DNA from: Prunus persica
Lineage: Eukaryota; Streptophyta; Magnoliopsida; Rosales; Rosaceae
NCBI RefSeq assembly: GCF_000346465.2
Contig: NC_034009.1
Coordinates: 42,603,897-42,667,896 of the forward strand
DNA length: 64,000 bases
Direction of reading: 5' to 3'
Shown here one piece after another: positions 48,630 to 59,788 of the stretch. Numbering within the stretch: the stretch's first letter is position 1; each line of letters starts with the position of its first letter. A model generated the notes under the pieces. The model saw only the letters and a list, made by a program, of their open reading frames with translations, was not told the DNA's origin and ran no database searches. A program made the position numbers and the translations under genes.

Positions 48630-49890
48630 ATGGAGCCCTCTGAATTTTCATCTAGCTCCTCCCCCTTCTTTTCTGCCAATGATCATGTTGAGACCCTCAA
48701 TCTTTTTCCAAATTATAAGACCCCAAATGCTTATCTTGAACCTCTACCACTGATAAACTGCCTGCTTCGTTCACCTGAGCATCAGGTGCCTAATTACCAT
48801 GATGAAAACCCTAAAGCATGCAATGAAGATCATAAAGAGGATGAAGTCACTGTGGCCCTGCACATTGGCCTTCCAGAATATTCAGATGGCTCTATGAACT
48901 ATTTGAATGAGAAGGAAGATGAAAACAATGTGACAGCACAAAAATATTGGATTCCAACTCCAGAACAAATACTCATTGGCTTCACCCATTTTTCTTGCCA
49001 TGTCTGCTTCAAAACATTTAACCGCTACAATAATCTGCAGGTACGTACGGTTAGTTGTCTAAATTATAATCTAAGTCTCTTTCGAATATTTGGTACAAAA
49101 TTTCACATATATAAGATACATACACACACAAATGTTCAATATATGAATCCCTTTCACAATTCGGTAATTAAACTGAAGTCTATTTGGTTGGCTTGGAGGG
49201 TTTTGGTTTAATACCATATATTATTCCTTGATTTTAAAAAGAAAACCTTTCGAGCCAACCAAACGGACTTCAGTTTAGCATTCGAAACCCTCAAGCCATG
49301 CTTTGGTTTGATTAACAACGTTGGAAAAATTTACTACCTGAACTTTAGAAGTTTCCTTTTATATGTTCTTATTAATTGATTTCACTATTCCTATGCTTTT
49401 CACTGTCATGTCATCATTCCCATGGAAGATGCACATGTGGGGGCATGGGTCGCAGTATCGAAGAGGGCCAGAGTCACTGAAAGGAACACAGCCTCGAGCC
49501 ATGCTAAACATCCCATGCTATTGCTGTGCAGAAGGTTGCAAAAACAACATAGACCACCCAAGAGCAAAGCCTCTAAAGGACTTTCGGACCCTTCAAACAC
49601 ACTACAAGAGGAAGCATGGCATGAAGCCCTTCATGTGTCGCAAGTGTGGGAAGCTGCTGGCAGTGAAAGGAGACTGGAGAACACATGAGAAGAATTGTGG
49701 CAAGCGCTGGCTTTGCATTTGTGGTTCGGATTTTAAGCACAAGAGATCACTCAAAGACCATATCAAGGCTTTTGGCCATGGCCATAGACCTTTTCCACCT
49801 AATTCTTTTGATGAAGTCAGGGATCTTGATGAGGATACTAGTACCACACCATCGTTGTTTAAAGGCATGTCAAGTGACACAACCTCTTAA
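48630..49890 (+). CDS. WIP-domain C2H2 zinc-finger transcription factor (TT1/WIP family)
   Basis: WIP proteins are plant nuclear transcription factors; the best known, Arabidopsis TT1 (WIP1), controls seed-coat flavonoids, and others act in root, fruit and vein patterning. Exons 48630-49040 and 49429-49890 join by a GT-AG intron into 873 nt, 290 residues. The naming motif WIP is at residues 107-109 ([19 protein letters not shown]). The first finger spans the junction (C123, C126, H139, H143). The remaining fingers include [41 protein letters not shown] and [26 protein letters not shown] near residue 74 is another conserved patch. The N-terminus is Ser-rich and variable. The intron carries a small MITE. 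A broken copy lies at 56000-56530. Which WIP orthologue this is cannot be decided without a tree. Confidence 0.93.
49169..49277. mobile_element. Hairpin MITE in the WIP gene intron
   Basis: TAAACTGAAGTCTATTTGG at the left is answered by CCAAACGGACTTCAGTTTA at the right; the arms extend through GGTTGGCT. It is about 109 bp and lies between the donor at 49041 and the acceptor at 49428 without touching either. Confidence 0.75.
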
Positions 49891-50468
49891 CGCAAATGAA
49901 AATTTTGTGTTCCCCTCTTGAACTTTTTATGATGAAGAATCGTTGACGAAGATTTGAATGAAAAATTCTATGAGTTTGATACACAAATCAGTTGACTATT
50001 TCCATGATATTTTCCTTTCAGTAGAAAACTGTGGTGTCATGTAATTTAGAGATCATATTTGTAAGGGAAATTCTGAAAAATAGCCAACTTCTCAGCACTG
50101 TAAAGATTTTTAAAATAAAAAAAGGTAAAATTTGAACCATTTTAACTAAAAAAAGACTTAGAAAGGCAGCATGGGAATTAAACTTGGCCACCAAAAGTTA
50201 GGAAACAAACATCAACTGCGCTGCAGCCTGCACACAATGGTTAGCGCTGCACAATAAACTTGACTTTATTGTGATAAATAGTTTGTTTCAACTTTCAAGC
50301 CCTCCTTGATGCGAGACCCTAGGAGGTCGCCTCATGGGACTCCCTTCAGGGCCGACCTCTTGCTATTTCTTAGAGCAAATAATGTTTATAATAATAAGAA
50401 CTTACTATGTATGTGTCTAGCTCTCACGTTACACTACTAAGAAAAACAATGGGCTTGTTTATTGGTCT
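49891..50468. other. WIP gene 3' flank
   Basis: Probable 3' UTR followed by AT-rich spacer. No further gene seen. Confidence 0.4.
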
Positions 50469-50567
50469 ACAAAAGGGGTTTGTATTGGCATTTTTGGTGC
50501 CTAATATATCGAAGTAGTAATTTTTAGTATATTTGGTACCAAAAAATTCAATACAAACCCCTTTTGT
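50469..50567. repeat. Perfect 19-bp inverted repeat, short hairpin element
   Basis: ACAAAAGGGGTTTGTATTG (50469-50487) and its exact reverse complement (50549-50567) enclose a 61-bp loop which itself contains GGCATTTTTGGTGCC. It looks like a very small MITE, or a transcript hairpin if expressed. Confidence 0.75.
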
Positions 50568-51021
50568 GAAGAACCTATCATGTTGGCGAGTGTAAAAGTT
50601 TCTTTTCTACTTAATTAGTTTAAGATCCATAAATTGATAATATTAGTGAGAAACACTTACTTTCAAGAGAGTTAAAAATTTTTGAACATTTTAGAATTCC
50701 TTAACACTCTCAAATTTCCTCATCCCATGTGCATGACTTTAAGTGTTTTTCTAAATTATGAATTAGACTTTTGAGAGGCTTATTTGTGAAAGCCATTTCT
50801 TTTTTCCCCAGTTACAAGTACTTGGGCTTACAATAAGGCATTATTGTGCTTTCTCAGGCATACACAGGAACTTTTGTGAAAATGGATGCTTTAGTGAGGG
50901 AACTTGGGTGGACGATGAGTGGCAGCCTGGCAGGTGCTGGGCCAAAGCCAGCCAACATCTGTTTTCTTTTTTCAATTGTATCCCAAGGTACAAAAGTGAA
51001 ATTTAAAGTTTGCCAAAAACT

Positions 51022-51936
51022 AAAGGGTCACGAAAAGTAAAAATTCAAAGAGGGATGATAGAGACTCAGGTAATGGTCATAATAATGGATAATGCTCTAA
51101 ATTACTCGTATCGATAAATGAAAATTATAGGGAAAAAAGGTATCTAAAGAGTACAGCCGCACGGCTATACTATTAAAAAAAATTAGAGAGAACCGAGTAT
51201 AGTCGTGCGGCTATACCATTGTTTAAAGAACCGAGTATAGACGCGTTTATTTTTTAAAAAGACCGCAGCGCTTAGTCTCTCACGTGTAAAAACAGTATAG
51301 CCGTCGGCTATCGCCCGGCTATACTAGTTTAAAAAAATTTAAAAGCTCGTATAGCCACACGGCTAGACTATTTTAAAAAAGCAAAAAAAAAAAAAAGAAA
51401 AAAAAAAGAGTACCTGCCTATCCATTAGCCTCTCACATTCATTCATAGTTAGTAAAATACAAAACGAAAAAAAATATGAATAAAATACGTATGTGTTTTA
51501 TCCGGTAAAATTTTGGCAAATTACAACTTTAAAGTATGGCCACTATATTATATTTTAATATAATTCATATACATTTTTAATATATATTATTTTTATTTAA
51601 TAATTTGTGAGAATTATGTGTACAATACGTGATTTTTGTGTGTCTTATTGAAAATTTTGTATTAAACACGTGTATTAAACATGAAAAATACATACGTATG
51701 TGTACGATACGTGTATTGTATGTTGGTTTTTTAAATACGTATATTTTACCGAGTCTTTAAGACGTGTACGAAAAACAGAAGTATTATTGAAAAGCACATA
51801 CGTGTTTAATACAAGTATTAAACGGGAAAATGCTAAATTCTTTAAACGGTAAAAACTCACGAAAAGTAAAAACTCAAAAGGAGACAATAGAGACTCGAGA
51901 AATGGCATAATAGTAACAGATAATACTCTAAACTAC
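51022..51936. repeat. AT-rich segment bounded by diverged direct repeats of about 85 bp
   Basis: The left block (51022-51107) and the right block (51847-51936) share CACGAAAAGTAAAAA, ATAGAGACTC, GATAATNCTCTAAA and their spacing. Between them lie the palindrome cluster annotated separately and a field of ACGTAT/TACGTG words (51480-51830). No protein is encoded. Confidence 0.7.
51150..51380. repeat. Cluster of degenerate TATAGCCG-CGGCTATA palindromes
   Basis: At least four copies of a palindromic word like GTATAGCCGNNCGGCTATAC, each followed by an A-rich tail (near 51160, 51197, 51290 and 51350). One copy has a nested extra CGGCTAT (51302-51325). Half-sites vary, yet dyad symmetry is largely kept. 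Confidence 0.7.
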
Positions 51937-52412
51937 CATTGTAGACAGAAATTTCGAGTACCAGAAGAACTTCTTTTGAATTTATTTTAAAAATTTTATA
52001 TATTGGAGGATTGGAATGCAGGACTTCGAATTCAAGTGTAAACACTCAACCCATTGAGCTAACATAAAATCAAAAGTTGAAATCACATAATTGATGTCCC
52101 TTGCTTGATATAGTTTCTTGCCTTTTTGATGGTTTGCTTGTGACATGGAATCAAAATTCGAAATCACATCATTGATGTGTATATTGATCAAATGTTCCAT
52201 TTTAAAATTACAAGAGTTCGTGAAGCATTATTATTAGATACGCCAACTTGGAAAGCAAGCACATAAAACAAACAAAAAAGCAAAAAGGAACTTCTCATGA
52301 CCCAAGAAATTCAAAAAATACACAAAAGCACATAAAAATTCAAACAAAAAGGAACTTCTTATCAGGAACAAGATGATCCAAGTATGGACTGAAACAACTA
52401 GTTAGATTCTAG

Positions 52413-54170
52413 TCAATTCAGATTTCTTGGAGAAAGAAGAACCCGGTTAATCATGTTGTCCAAAGCCAAGAATGATAACCCATTTGGACCAGTAGCGGCC
52501 TCCTCTGCCAACTTCTTCCATTCCGTGGCTTTCTTCCTCATCTCTTTGCCCTTCTCTCCCTCCATTAATGTTCGCACAAGGTCCTCTATGTAGTTTCTTT
52601 TAACATCACCCTCTATCTCTATGCCTACGCCCCATTCTTTGCAACAGAACCTGCAATTGGTTTGTTGCTCTGCAAAGAAGGGCCAACAGATCATGGGCAC
52701 TCCACCACACAAACTTTCAAGGGAAGAGTTCCATCCACTGTGTGTCAAGAACCCTCCTACAGCTGGGTGGCTCAGGACTTGTTCTTGAGGGCACCAACTT
52801 GAGAATAGACCCCTTTCTTCGGTCTCTTCCAAAAACTCCGGTGGAACCACAGCGGATTCTCCAAGAACAAGGTCAGGCCTTATAACCCATAAAAAGGCCT
52901 TGTTGCTATTTGCAAGTCCCCAAACAAACTCAATTAGTTGCTCAGATGTCATGACTGTGATGCTTCCAAAGTTGACATAAACCACAGAATTTGGTTCTTT
53001 TGAGTCAAGCCATTCAAGGCACTCTGTTTCTTCTCTCCATAGATTTGATTCAATCGACTTCAAATTGTTATAATCTGGTGGAATCTGACTAACCTGTAGT
53101 TGAAGGGGTCCAATGCAGTAAATAGGTGGTAGCAAAGTCGAAAGTGCATCCAGAACTTCAAGCTCTAAGGCGTCAAATGTGTTGAAAATGATTGCTGAAG
53201 CTTTCTGGGCTCGTTCGTACTCACTCACAAGATATTTCAGCATGATGTCATTTGGATCTGTGGTTCTGACGAAGGTTGGCAAGTCCCTCAAACGAATATG
53301 TCTCATGCCTGGTATCCAATCTATTACAGTATCTAAATACCCATTTGTCAAATAGCTGGCATCTGCAAATCAAATAGGTCTTCTGAGTCAAACATTCTAA
53401 CCAAAAAAGAAAAAAAAAAAAGTTAACAATTTTATTATGTAGTGTCCCCAAATGACCAGTGAGGAATTTGAAGTAAATTCCTCTTTTTTTTTTTAATTGA
53501 TTATTTTTGAAGATTGAAATATTCTTTTATTAGACAAATGCGAACGTTGTTAGATTGAATATATAGTATACAAGAGTCAACTTGATTACTATTCAGATTC
53601 ACATTCTAATAATATAAATATTGTTTGACAAGTGAACGTTCTTGTCAGTATAATAGTACCTTTAAGAGGAATTAAACCCTTTTCCATCAGAGGGAGATAC
53701 TGAAGGTAACCCAACGAGCCACAAGCACTCGTTGTTTCGAAAAGAACACAGGGAATGCCAAATTCTTGGGCTGCATCAAGTGAGAATGTCATGCCACCAT
53801 CAGAAACTAAGCAAGTAACTGGAGGGGAATGGGGTAAAGAGTTAAGCTTTGATAAAAGGTCTCTGAAGGGTGCTAAGCAATTTTTACTAGTGGAAAGGCA
53901 TAGGGATGGTATGTCTTGGGTGGCGTTGTCATCAGATGGAGGGAGGCCATCAGGAATGGTCTCGAATTGAAAGGAGGGGAGGCCGTCGAGAGAGTTGGGA
54001 CCTCGAGATTTAAGGAGGCGTTTGTGGTTGAACTCTGTGTTCACAAAGGTTATATGAAAACCTTTGTAGTGGAGGAGCTTAGCTAATTTCAGCATTGGGG
54101 TTATGTGACCTTGAGCTGGGTAGGGTATGCAAACTGCATGTGGCTTCTTTGTCAAGGCAACAGAACCCAT
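52413..54170 (-). CDS. UDP-glycosyltransferase, UGT85 family (copy A)
   Basis: Cytosolic family-1 glycosyltransferase that moves glucose from UDP-glucose to small acceptors. UGT85 members act on cytokinins, terpenoids such as 7-deoxyloganetin, and cyanohydrins, so the acceptor is undetermined. Exons 53660-54170 and 52413-53362, one GT-AG intron at the place usual for UGT85, give 1461 nt and 486 residues, normal length. The catalytic His is H22 in PAQGHITP and its Asp partner is probably D124. The PSPG donor-binding box covers about residues 360-403: [16 protein letters not shown], then [16 protein letters not shown], and ends in EQQ; the final Gln fits a glucose donor. HSGWNS replaces the more common HCGWNS, which is normal for UGT85. 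No break is seen. It shares intron position, length and promoter context with copy B, so the two are duplicates. Confidence 0.95.
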
Positions 54171-54241
54171 TCTCTCGTTTCTCTCAAATCACACACAAAA
54201 CCTATGGAAAATAGGATATGCTATGGTGAAGAGCACCTGCA

Positions 54242-54250
54242 GTTTTATAG
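54242..54250 (-). promoter_or_regulatory. TATA box of UGT85 copy A
   Basis: CTATAAAAC on the minus strand, about 75 bp before the start codon. The context CTATAAAACTGCA is the same as in front of copy B. Confidence 0.75.
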
Positions 54251-54479
54251 CAGTGACATACAATGTCAATAATTGGTGGTCAATCATGGACCTGGACATG
54301 TACATTGTATTCTCTGATCAACTTTGCCACATTTTTAAATCATGACCATTCCTTTTATTTCCATTCCGCACCAATCATGTCTAATTAACGACAAATCGTT
54401 ATGTTCTTCAATCTAGAATGCGAGAAACGTGTGAAACAGAACATGTATAATCACTATATTCCTCAGGCAGATGTGAGCC

Positions 54480-54820
54480 ATACCCAAGTTTGGCCAAGCC
54501 CAAAAGCAAGACTTGTTTGGGCAAGCTAACCTCACGTTGACGTCAATAGCCAATTTAAATATTAAAAAAACGAGAAAAAAAAATGAAAAAATTCAGAATT
54601 TTTTATATATAAATACCTAGTCATATTCTTCACTTCTCACACCAAAACTCCATATAAATTTATCTCCTCATATTTCATGTGAATAGTTGTTGCTCTTGAG
54701 TTGCCATAACAATGGGTGGGAATGCATAAAAAAGATTTGCTAAGGCAGTCACTATTCATATGAACAGTAATAGTCCTTGTCTTTTGCCATGGCAAATGGG
54801 TGATAGTACTCTAAGAAGAG
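54480..54820. mobile_element. Repeat related to 47251-47672 (opposite orientation)
   Basis: The stretch 54594-54700 matches the reverse complement of 47336-47440, including ATATATAAATACCTA and ATGTGAATAGT. Ends are approximate: GGGTGATAGTACTC at the right resembles the terminal GAGCACCTCC word of the other copy only loosely. Confidence 0.45.
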
Positions 54821-55143
54821 GGACATTGCACCCAACGAAAACTAGGTCAAAGCATAATAAACATGAATGGGCGAAATAATCTACGCGAAACCTAGCAAAT
54901 AATATGAGGCATAGTTGTAAAAACTAAGGATAATATAGTAAATTAACAATTTTTCATATTAAAATTTTTTTTAAATCAAAATCAAAGTAAAAACATGGTC
55001 CTATTTTCACGAGACACAAAAATCAAACTCATTTTCTCTTTCGTAATTTTAAAGTTAAAAAAAAAAAAAAAACAACTAGTGTATCGGCTAAGTAAGATAT
55101 GAGGAACAATACGGCTTTTTATAAATTCAGCCAGATAACTCAT

Positions 55144-55567
55144 GGTGTGGTTACTAATCAGGAATTGGAATTCTCATCAGGAATTGAATTCCACTTATAG
55201 AGGAATCCTGTGTTTATTTCGTATCAAGGAATTGAAAAGTGAGTGGGGTCCGCACGAAATTAGGATTTGAATTCCTAATTTTGGAGGAATTCAATTCTTG
55301 GATGGGAGGTGATATTCTAATTCTTGGAGAATTAACCCATTAGGAATTTATCTTTTTTACCCATTATATCCTCACACAATTTTCAAATTTTCAAATTTGC
55401 CATCTACTTAAACCCAACAACTAGGACGATTTAGTAATTAGTACCACTCATACCCCAATTCTATATGGTTTAGTAAACAACTTCAATGAAAATCTGAAAT
55501 CTAATTCTCCTTAATCCAACTCTTCCTCAATTCAATTTCTTTTAATCCAATTACGAATAAACATGCC
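55144..55567. mobile_element. Probable hAT-like MITE with poor inverted ends
   Basis: GGTGTGGTTACTAATCAGG at the left is answered by TACGAATAAACATGCC at the right, imperfect inverted repeats of a type (GGCATGTTTATTAAT) common in plants. The arms contain repeated GGAATTGAATTCC words on both strands. No target duplication could be read. Confidence 0.5.
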
Positions 55568-55999
55568 ATCAGTTGCTTGTTCGGCCTGGTGTCTGATATT
55601 CATTATAAGTTGGGCTGAGCCCTTTTGGGCTTGCCTTGTTTTGGAACTTCTTTTTTTATTTTTCTTTTTTGTGCTTAATATATTTTTGTTGTACAGAAAA
55701 AAAAAAAGAAAAAAAAAGAAAAAGAAAGTGATAACAGCACCGATCGAGCTTTCATGAAAGCACATGTATTCATAGTACAATTATAGAGAGAGCACGTCAT
55801 CTTAGCCAACTTGCATATTAATCCAAAAACCTGCCAAGGAACATGGTATGCAAGCAGTATCACCACTGGCACCACAGATATCTGATTTCTAATGTCATGC
55901 TATGTTTCATACGGCAGATGGATAGGGCTTTAAAGCACAAATCAGATCTTCCAAATCTCGGCAAAAATTTACCTATTTCATTGCATCAGCTCCCAAGAA

Positions 56000-56530
56000 A
56001 ATGCCAGTCCTTGAGCCATATTAGACATCCATTTCTTTTTGTCGTGCTAAATATTGAAAAGCCAACATGGAGTGGACCACCTAAGAGCAAACAAATCCTT
56101 TAAGAGTCGGTCCATTTGGATGGAGTGATTTCAAATTCCGGGAGTTTGAAGAAATTATAAGGTTAAATTTTTTTATTTAGATTATTACGATATATGTATA
56201 CTAAGATTTGAATAAGAATGAAATGACGAAAACAAATGAATTATTGCACATAGTCATTTGAAACTCATTCCGAATATACTATATTTACGGCTAGTTATCT
56301 CAAACACATTCGATCTAATCTTTTCTTTCTGCGACTTCCATCCAAACGGAGCCAGATTTCGGGCCTTTCAAACGCACTACAACAGGAAGCATGACATTGA
56401 CATGGAAGCCCATTACGTGCAGCAAGTATGGCAAGTAGTTGGCAGTGAAAGATGACCGGAAACGCATGAGAAGGAGCAAGCGTTGGATTTGCATTTGTTT
56501 TTGTGGTTCAGATTTCAAGCACATCACTAC
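56000..56530 (+). pseudogene. Broken WIP zinc-finger copy, split by a MITE
   Basis: Two blocks match exon 2 of the intact WIP gene. 56000-56104 corresponds to the [19 protein letters not shown] part (nucleotide phrases GAGCCAT, GACCACC, AAGAGCAAA are shared). 56354-56530 corresponds to the [11 protein letters not shown] part onward, including AAACGCACTACAACAGGAAG and GGTTCAGATTTCAAGCAC. There are several stops, frame changes and lost zinc-binding cysteines, and the blocks are separated by about 250 bp of inserted DNA. No exon 1 equivalent is recognisable. It lies between the two UGT85 genes and on the same strand as the intact gene. Confidence 0.85.
56105..56353. mobile_element. MITE interrupting the WIP pseudogene
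   Basis: GTCCATTTGGATGGA at the left and TCCATCCAAACGGAGC at the right are inverted repeats. The flanking pseudogene blocks are collinear with the intact gene once this piece is left out, which fixes its borders to within a few bases. Confidence 0.75.
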
Positions 56531-57530
56531 AAAAAGTAAGTGGAAGATGTTGACATATATGGAGAAATCTCCAATGCTGTCTATAATTATTGTTAGGTTT
56601 GAATAATTCTCATGGTAACAAAAAATGTGAAGACACGGATGCCAGAGAACGAAAGACAAGGGCTGCATGGAAATTATTATTATATTTTGGTCGAAAGATG
56701 GAAATTATTAGAAAAAGTACAAATAAGTGCCCGTCACACTCCAGACAAGTGGGCATTTGCGTGAGATTCCACTCCTACATGCCCTTTGGAGGAGGGAAAG
56801 GTTAAAATTTGTTTGAGTTGTTCTTCTTTATTTTTCCATTTATCAACATGACTTTCTACTTATAATTGTATTTTGAAGTGAGAATTAGTGCTTAAAACAT
56901 GGAATTAATTAGTGGATACAAGTGAGGTCCGAAAGAGAAAAGTGAACTCAGTTTGTATTTTAGTAAATATATGGAAGAAAACTCCATTTAGATCCAAAAC
57001 TTGAATTGGAAAATTTTAATTTTATTTCCTGATACCATTTTCGGTAAAATTCTACGCGTCTCAATTATACAACCAGCCAAATTAAGCTAATACAAACGGT
57101 TTGATTGAGTTTTTACACTAAAAAAGTTAATCTTAAACGAAACTGAACCAAATAGCAATTATTCATGAAAGCTACATAAACCGAATCAAACTACCTATAT
57201 TAATCTTTGTTTTTTTTAACACCTAACATTTTCTGTATTGGTTATTATCACCATCTCATGTGTTTGTTTCATTCCATAATGCACCTCCTTTTTATTATTA
57301 AACTTCTCCATCTTCAATGGAACTAAAATGTTTGCTTAATTATTGTTTATGCCACTAGTTTAAGATCTAAAGCAAACATGATATTATATTACAGTTCGGA
57401 TAATGATCAAAACCGAAGGTGATAATGTATTAAATTGGCGTGATGTTCTAGGTGTAAACTAAAGTGAACTAAACAAGGCGGATCCCTTCAAAGCGCCGCT
57501 GATTGCATTGCATGCATAAGATTGTGATGC

Positions 57531-57616
57531 AACACTGGAGTCTGGAGAGCCATGAAGCCAATGCACATTAACACTGGAGTCTGGAGAGCCATGAATTCAA
57601 TGCAATGTGCATTGGC
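57531..57616. repeat. 26-bp direct repeat with an interleaved 13-bp inverted repeat
   Basis: The 26-bp word starting AACACTGGAGTCTGGAGAG is at 57531-57556 and 57570-57595. The spacer GCCAATGCACATT (57557-57569) is repeated inverted at 57604-57616. Confidence 0.9.
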
Positions 57617-59078
57617 TGTTGGACTAATTCGTAATAAACATTAGATATTAATTGATGATCTGACGAAGCCGTTCATAAGCAATGAATATGTATATTTGTG
57701 CGTTATAGAGTGATACGGTATCATCACGTCAACTAGTGATATTCTCATTTAAAATTTGATATGTATCAATTTTAAAAGAAAATTAAAAAACAATTACACA
57801 TGAACTTTGTCTTTCAAGTTCACCCTTCAACATTAATTAGACCTAATCCCTCTCCCACCATCTCTTCTCTCTTTTCCCTCGCCACCCACCCCAGCCTTTC
57901 TCTCCCTTCTCCTCCAACATCACCAACCCCTCTTTACCTCCCTCTCATTAACGCATTAAGAAAAAACCAAAAATCTTGTCTTGAATATATATGTGCAAAT
58001 CAGAAATATTCAAAAGCATCTTCTATGATGATAAGTTGACAACCCACAAATGAAAGAAATGTAATGATGGATGTTTTGGGCAACCAAGTAACCTGGTAGA
58101 CAGATTGCCGATGGGATCTTGGTGGGACACTGCTACAATCTTGTTTTCTTTTTCATGTTTTTCAAAAAAAGTTAAATAAAATTTATTCAGAGTAAAGTTA
58201 GAAGACAAAGTACAACTATGAAAAAAATATAATTATTTTTTTAAAATTGACACGTGTTAGATTTTGAGTGGGAGTATCACCCGTTGACGTGGTGATACCA
58301 TCTTATTCTATAATTTCTCCTGTGCATAAAGCCATATTATATTATTAGACAACTATATATATATATATTTTTTTTTTCTGCAATGAATTTAAGCTCAATC
58401 TCAGTAGAAACTATTATATTTCGTTTGGTGGTTCGGATTAAATTAGATTAGAATTGAATTTAAGCTAGTTCTTATTAGTCTTATTCATTTTTATAAGATA
58501 CAATATGTAGAATGGTTGTCCATTTTAATAAGATCATTTCCGGAGCACCGAAACAATTAAGACTATAACCATTTAATTGATATAGTCCAGTACAATCCCA
58601 CCCAGGGGCAGTTCTACACCTAGGGCAAGGTAGGTTGCTGCCTATCCCAAATTTTTCAAAAAGGAAAAAATACCCATATGTAATAGGCCAACCCATGTGA
58701 AACATACAAACCTATGCCCACCCAAAAAGCAACCCACATGTATGCATAATCTAAAATTTCTCTCCTCCTTAATTATCTTCTCTTTAATTTCCTACCTCCA
58801 AATTTTAAGATGTTGTATATGACAACATTGAATATAACATATTTTAAATAGGTTAGAAGTTATGTGTTCTAATCAATTTTAGGGTTTACTTAAGAATGAA
58901 TTATAATTTGTTGACTTTGTTGAAATTAATTAGGTCTTTGGAATTTTGTTGAGATGTTTGATTTGATATTGGTATTGTTGAGAAGTTTGATTTGTTGTTG
59001 GTATGTTAATGTTTGATTAAAGTCATTGATGCTATTATGACAATTTATTTGATTTTTTGTTGGGATGTTGGATTAAAT
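57617..59078. other. Intergenic DNA downstream of UGT85 copy B, no gene
   Basis: AT-rich spacer. A hAT-style word (CAGGGGCAGTTCTACACC) at 58608 has no partner end that I can find. Confidence 0.4.
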
Positions 59079-59090
59079 AGGTTATCTTTT

Positions 59091-59320
59091 GGGATGCCTA
59101 TGCCTATGCAATCTTAGTTGGGATGCCTATGCTAGAGTTTCTTCGATCTTGCCTGATCGTTAGTGGAGACATACATGATTTTCTTAATTTTAATATTAGA
59201 CCACTCTGTTATTGTAATGATCCTTTTGTGGCTAGTTTGTATTGACCTTTTATGGCTAGTGGCTTTTTTGGCTGAATTATGAATGCAATCATAGAATTTC
59301 TCAAAAAAAAAAAAAAAAAA
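59091..59320 (+). mobile_element. 5'-truncated copy of the poly(A) retroelement seen at 10101-10770
   Basis: Shares the 3' part of the 10-kb copy: GATCTTGCCTGATCGTTAGTGG, then GGCTGAATTATGAATGCAAT and GAATTTCTC followed by about 18 A. It is flanked by GGTTATCTTTT on both sides (59080-59090 and 59321-59331). An internal short duplication around TTGTGGCTAGT / TTTATGGCTAGT distinguishes it. Loss of the 5' part is typical of target-primed reverse transcription. Confidence 0.85.
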
Positions 59321-59788
59321 GGTTATCTTTTGTTATATCGGATCACAATCTGAACCCCAAGAAAACAAAGAATTTTTTGGATTTTTTTTTATAAGAAAAA
59401 GAATAGGTTTTTTTTTTTGGCTAAACTTTTATTTATATATAGAGATGTATTTGAGGGTAAGACTTATTACGTCCCCCTACTAAAGTGTATATTTTTATGT
59501 TTTTTTTTTTTTAATGAGATTCACTCATAACATTGAGTTTTTAATGTAGACTTCGCCCAACTGAATTTCGAATCTTGAATCCACCATTAATCTCACCCAC
59601 TATACACACATGAAACTGCAAATTAAGAACAGAAATAGTACCCTTTATTTAGATTAATAGGCAGTTGAATTTCTCAAAAGCCTCGGCAAACGGTACATAT
59701 TTTATTTTTTTTATCAGGAACTGGATGATCCAAATACAGATTAAAACACCAGAAAGAAAAAAAAGAACAAGATGGAATTGAATCAATT

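Noticed and set aside
55774..55800. Possible miR535-like word (AGAGAGAGCACG)
   Set aside because: Only the 3' half of the mature sequence fits and I found no star strand or hairpin arm nearby.
58608..58660. hAT-style left end CAGGGGCAGTTCTACACC
   Set aside because: No matching right end or 8-bp duplication found within the next kilobase.
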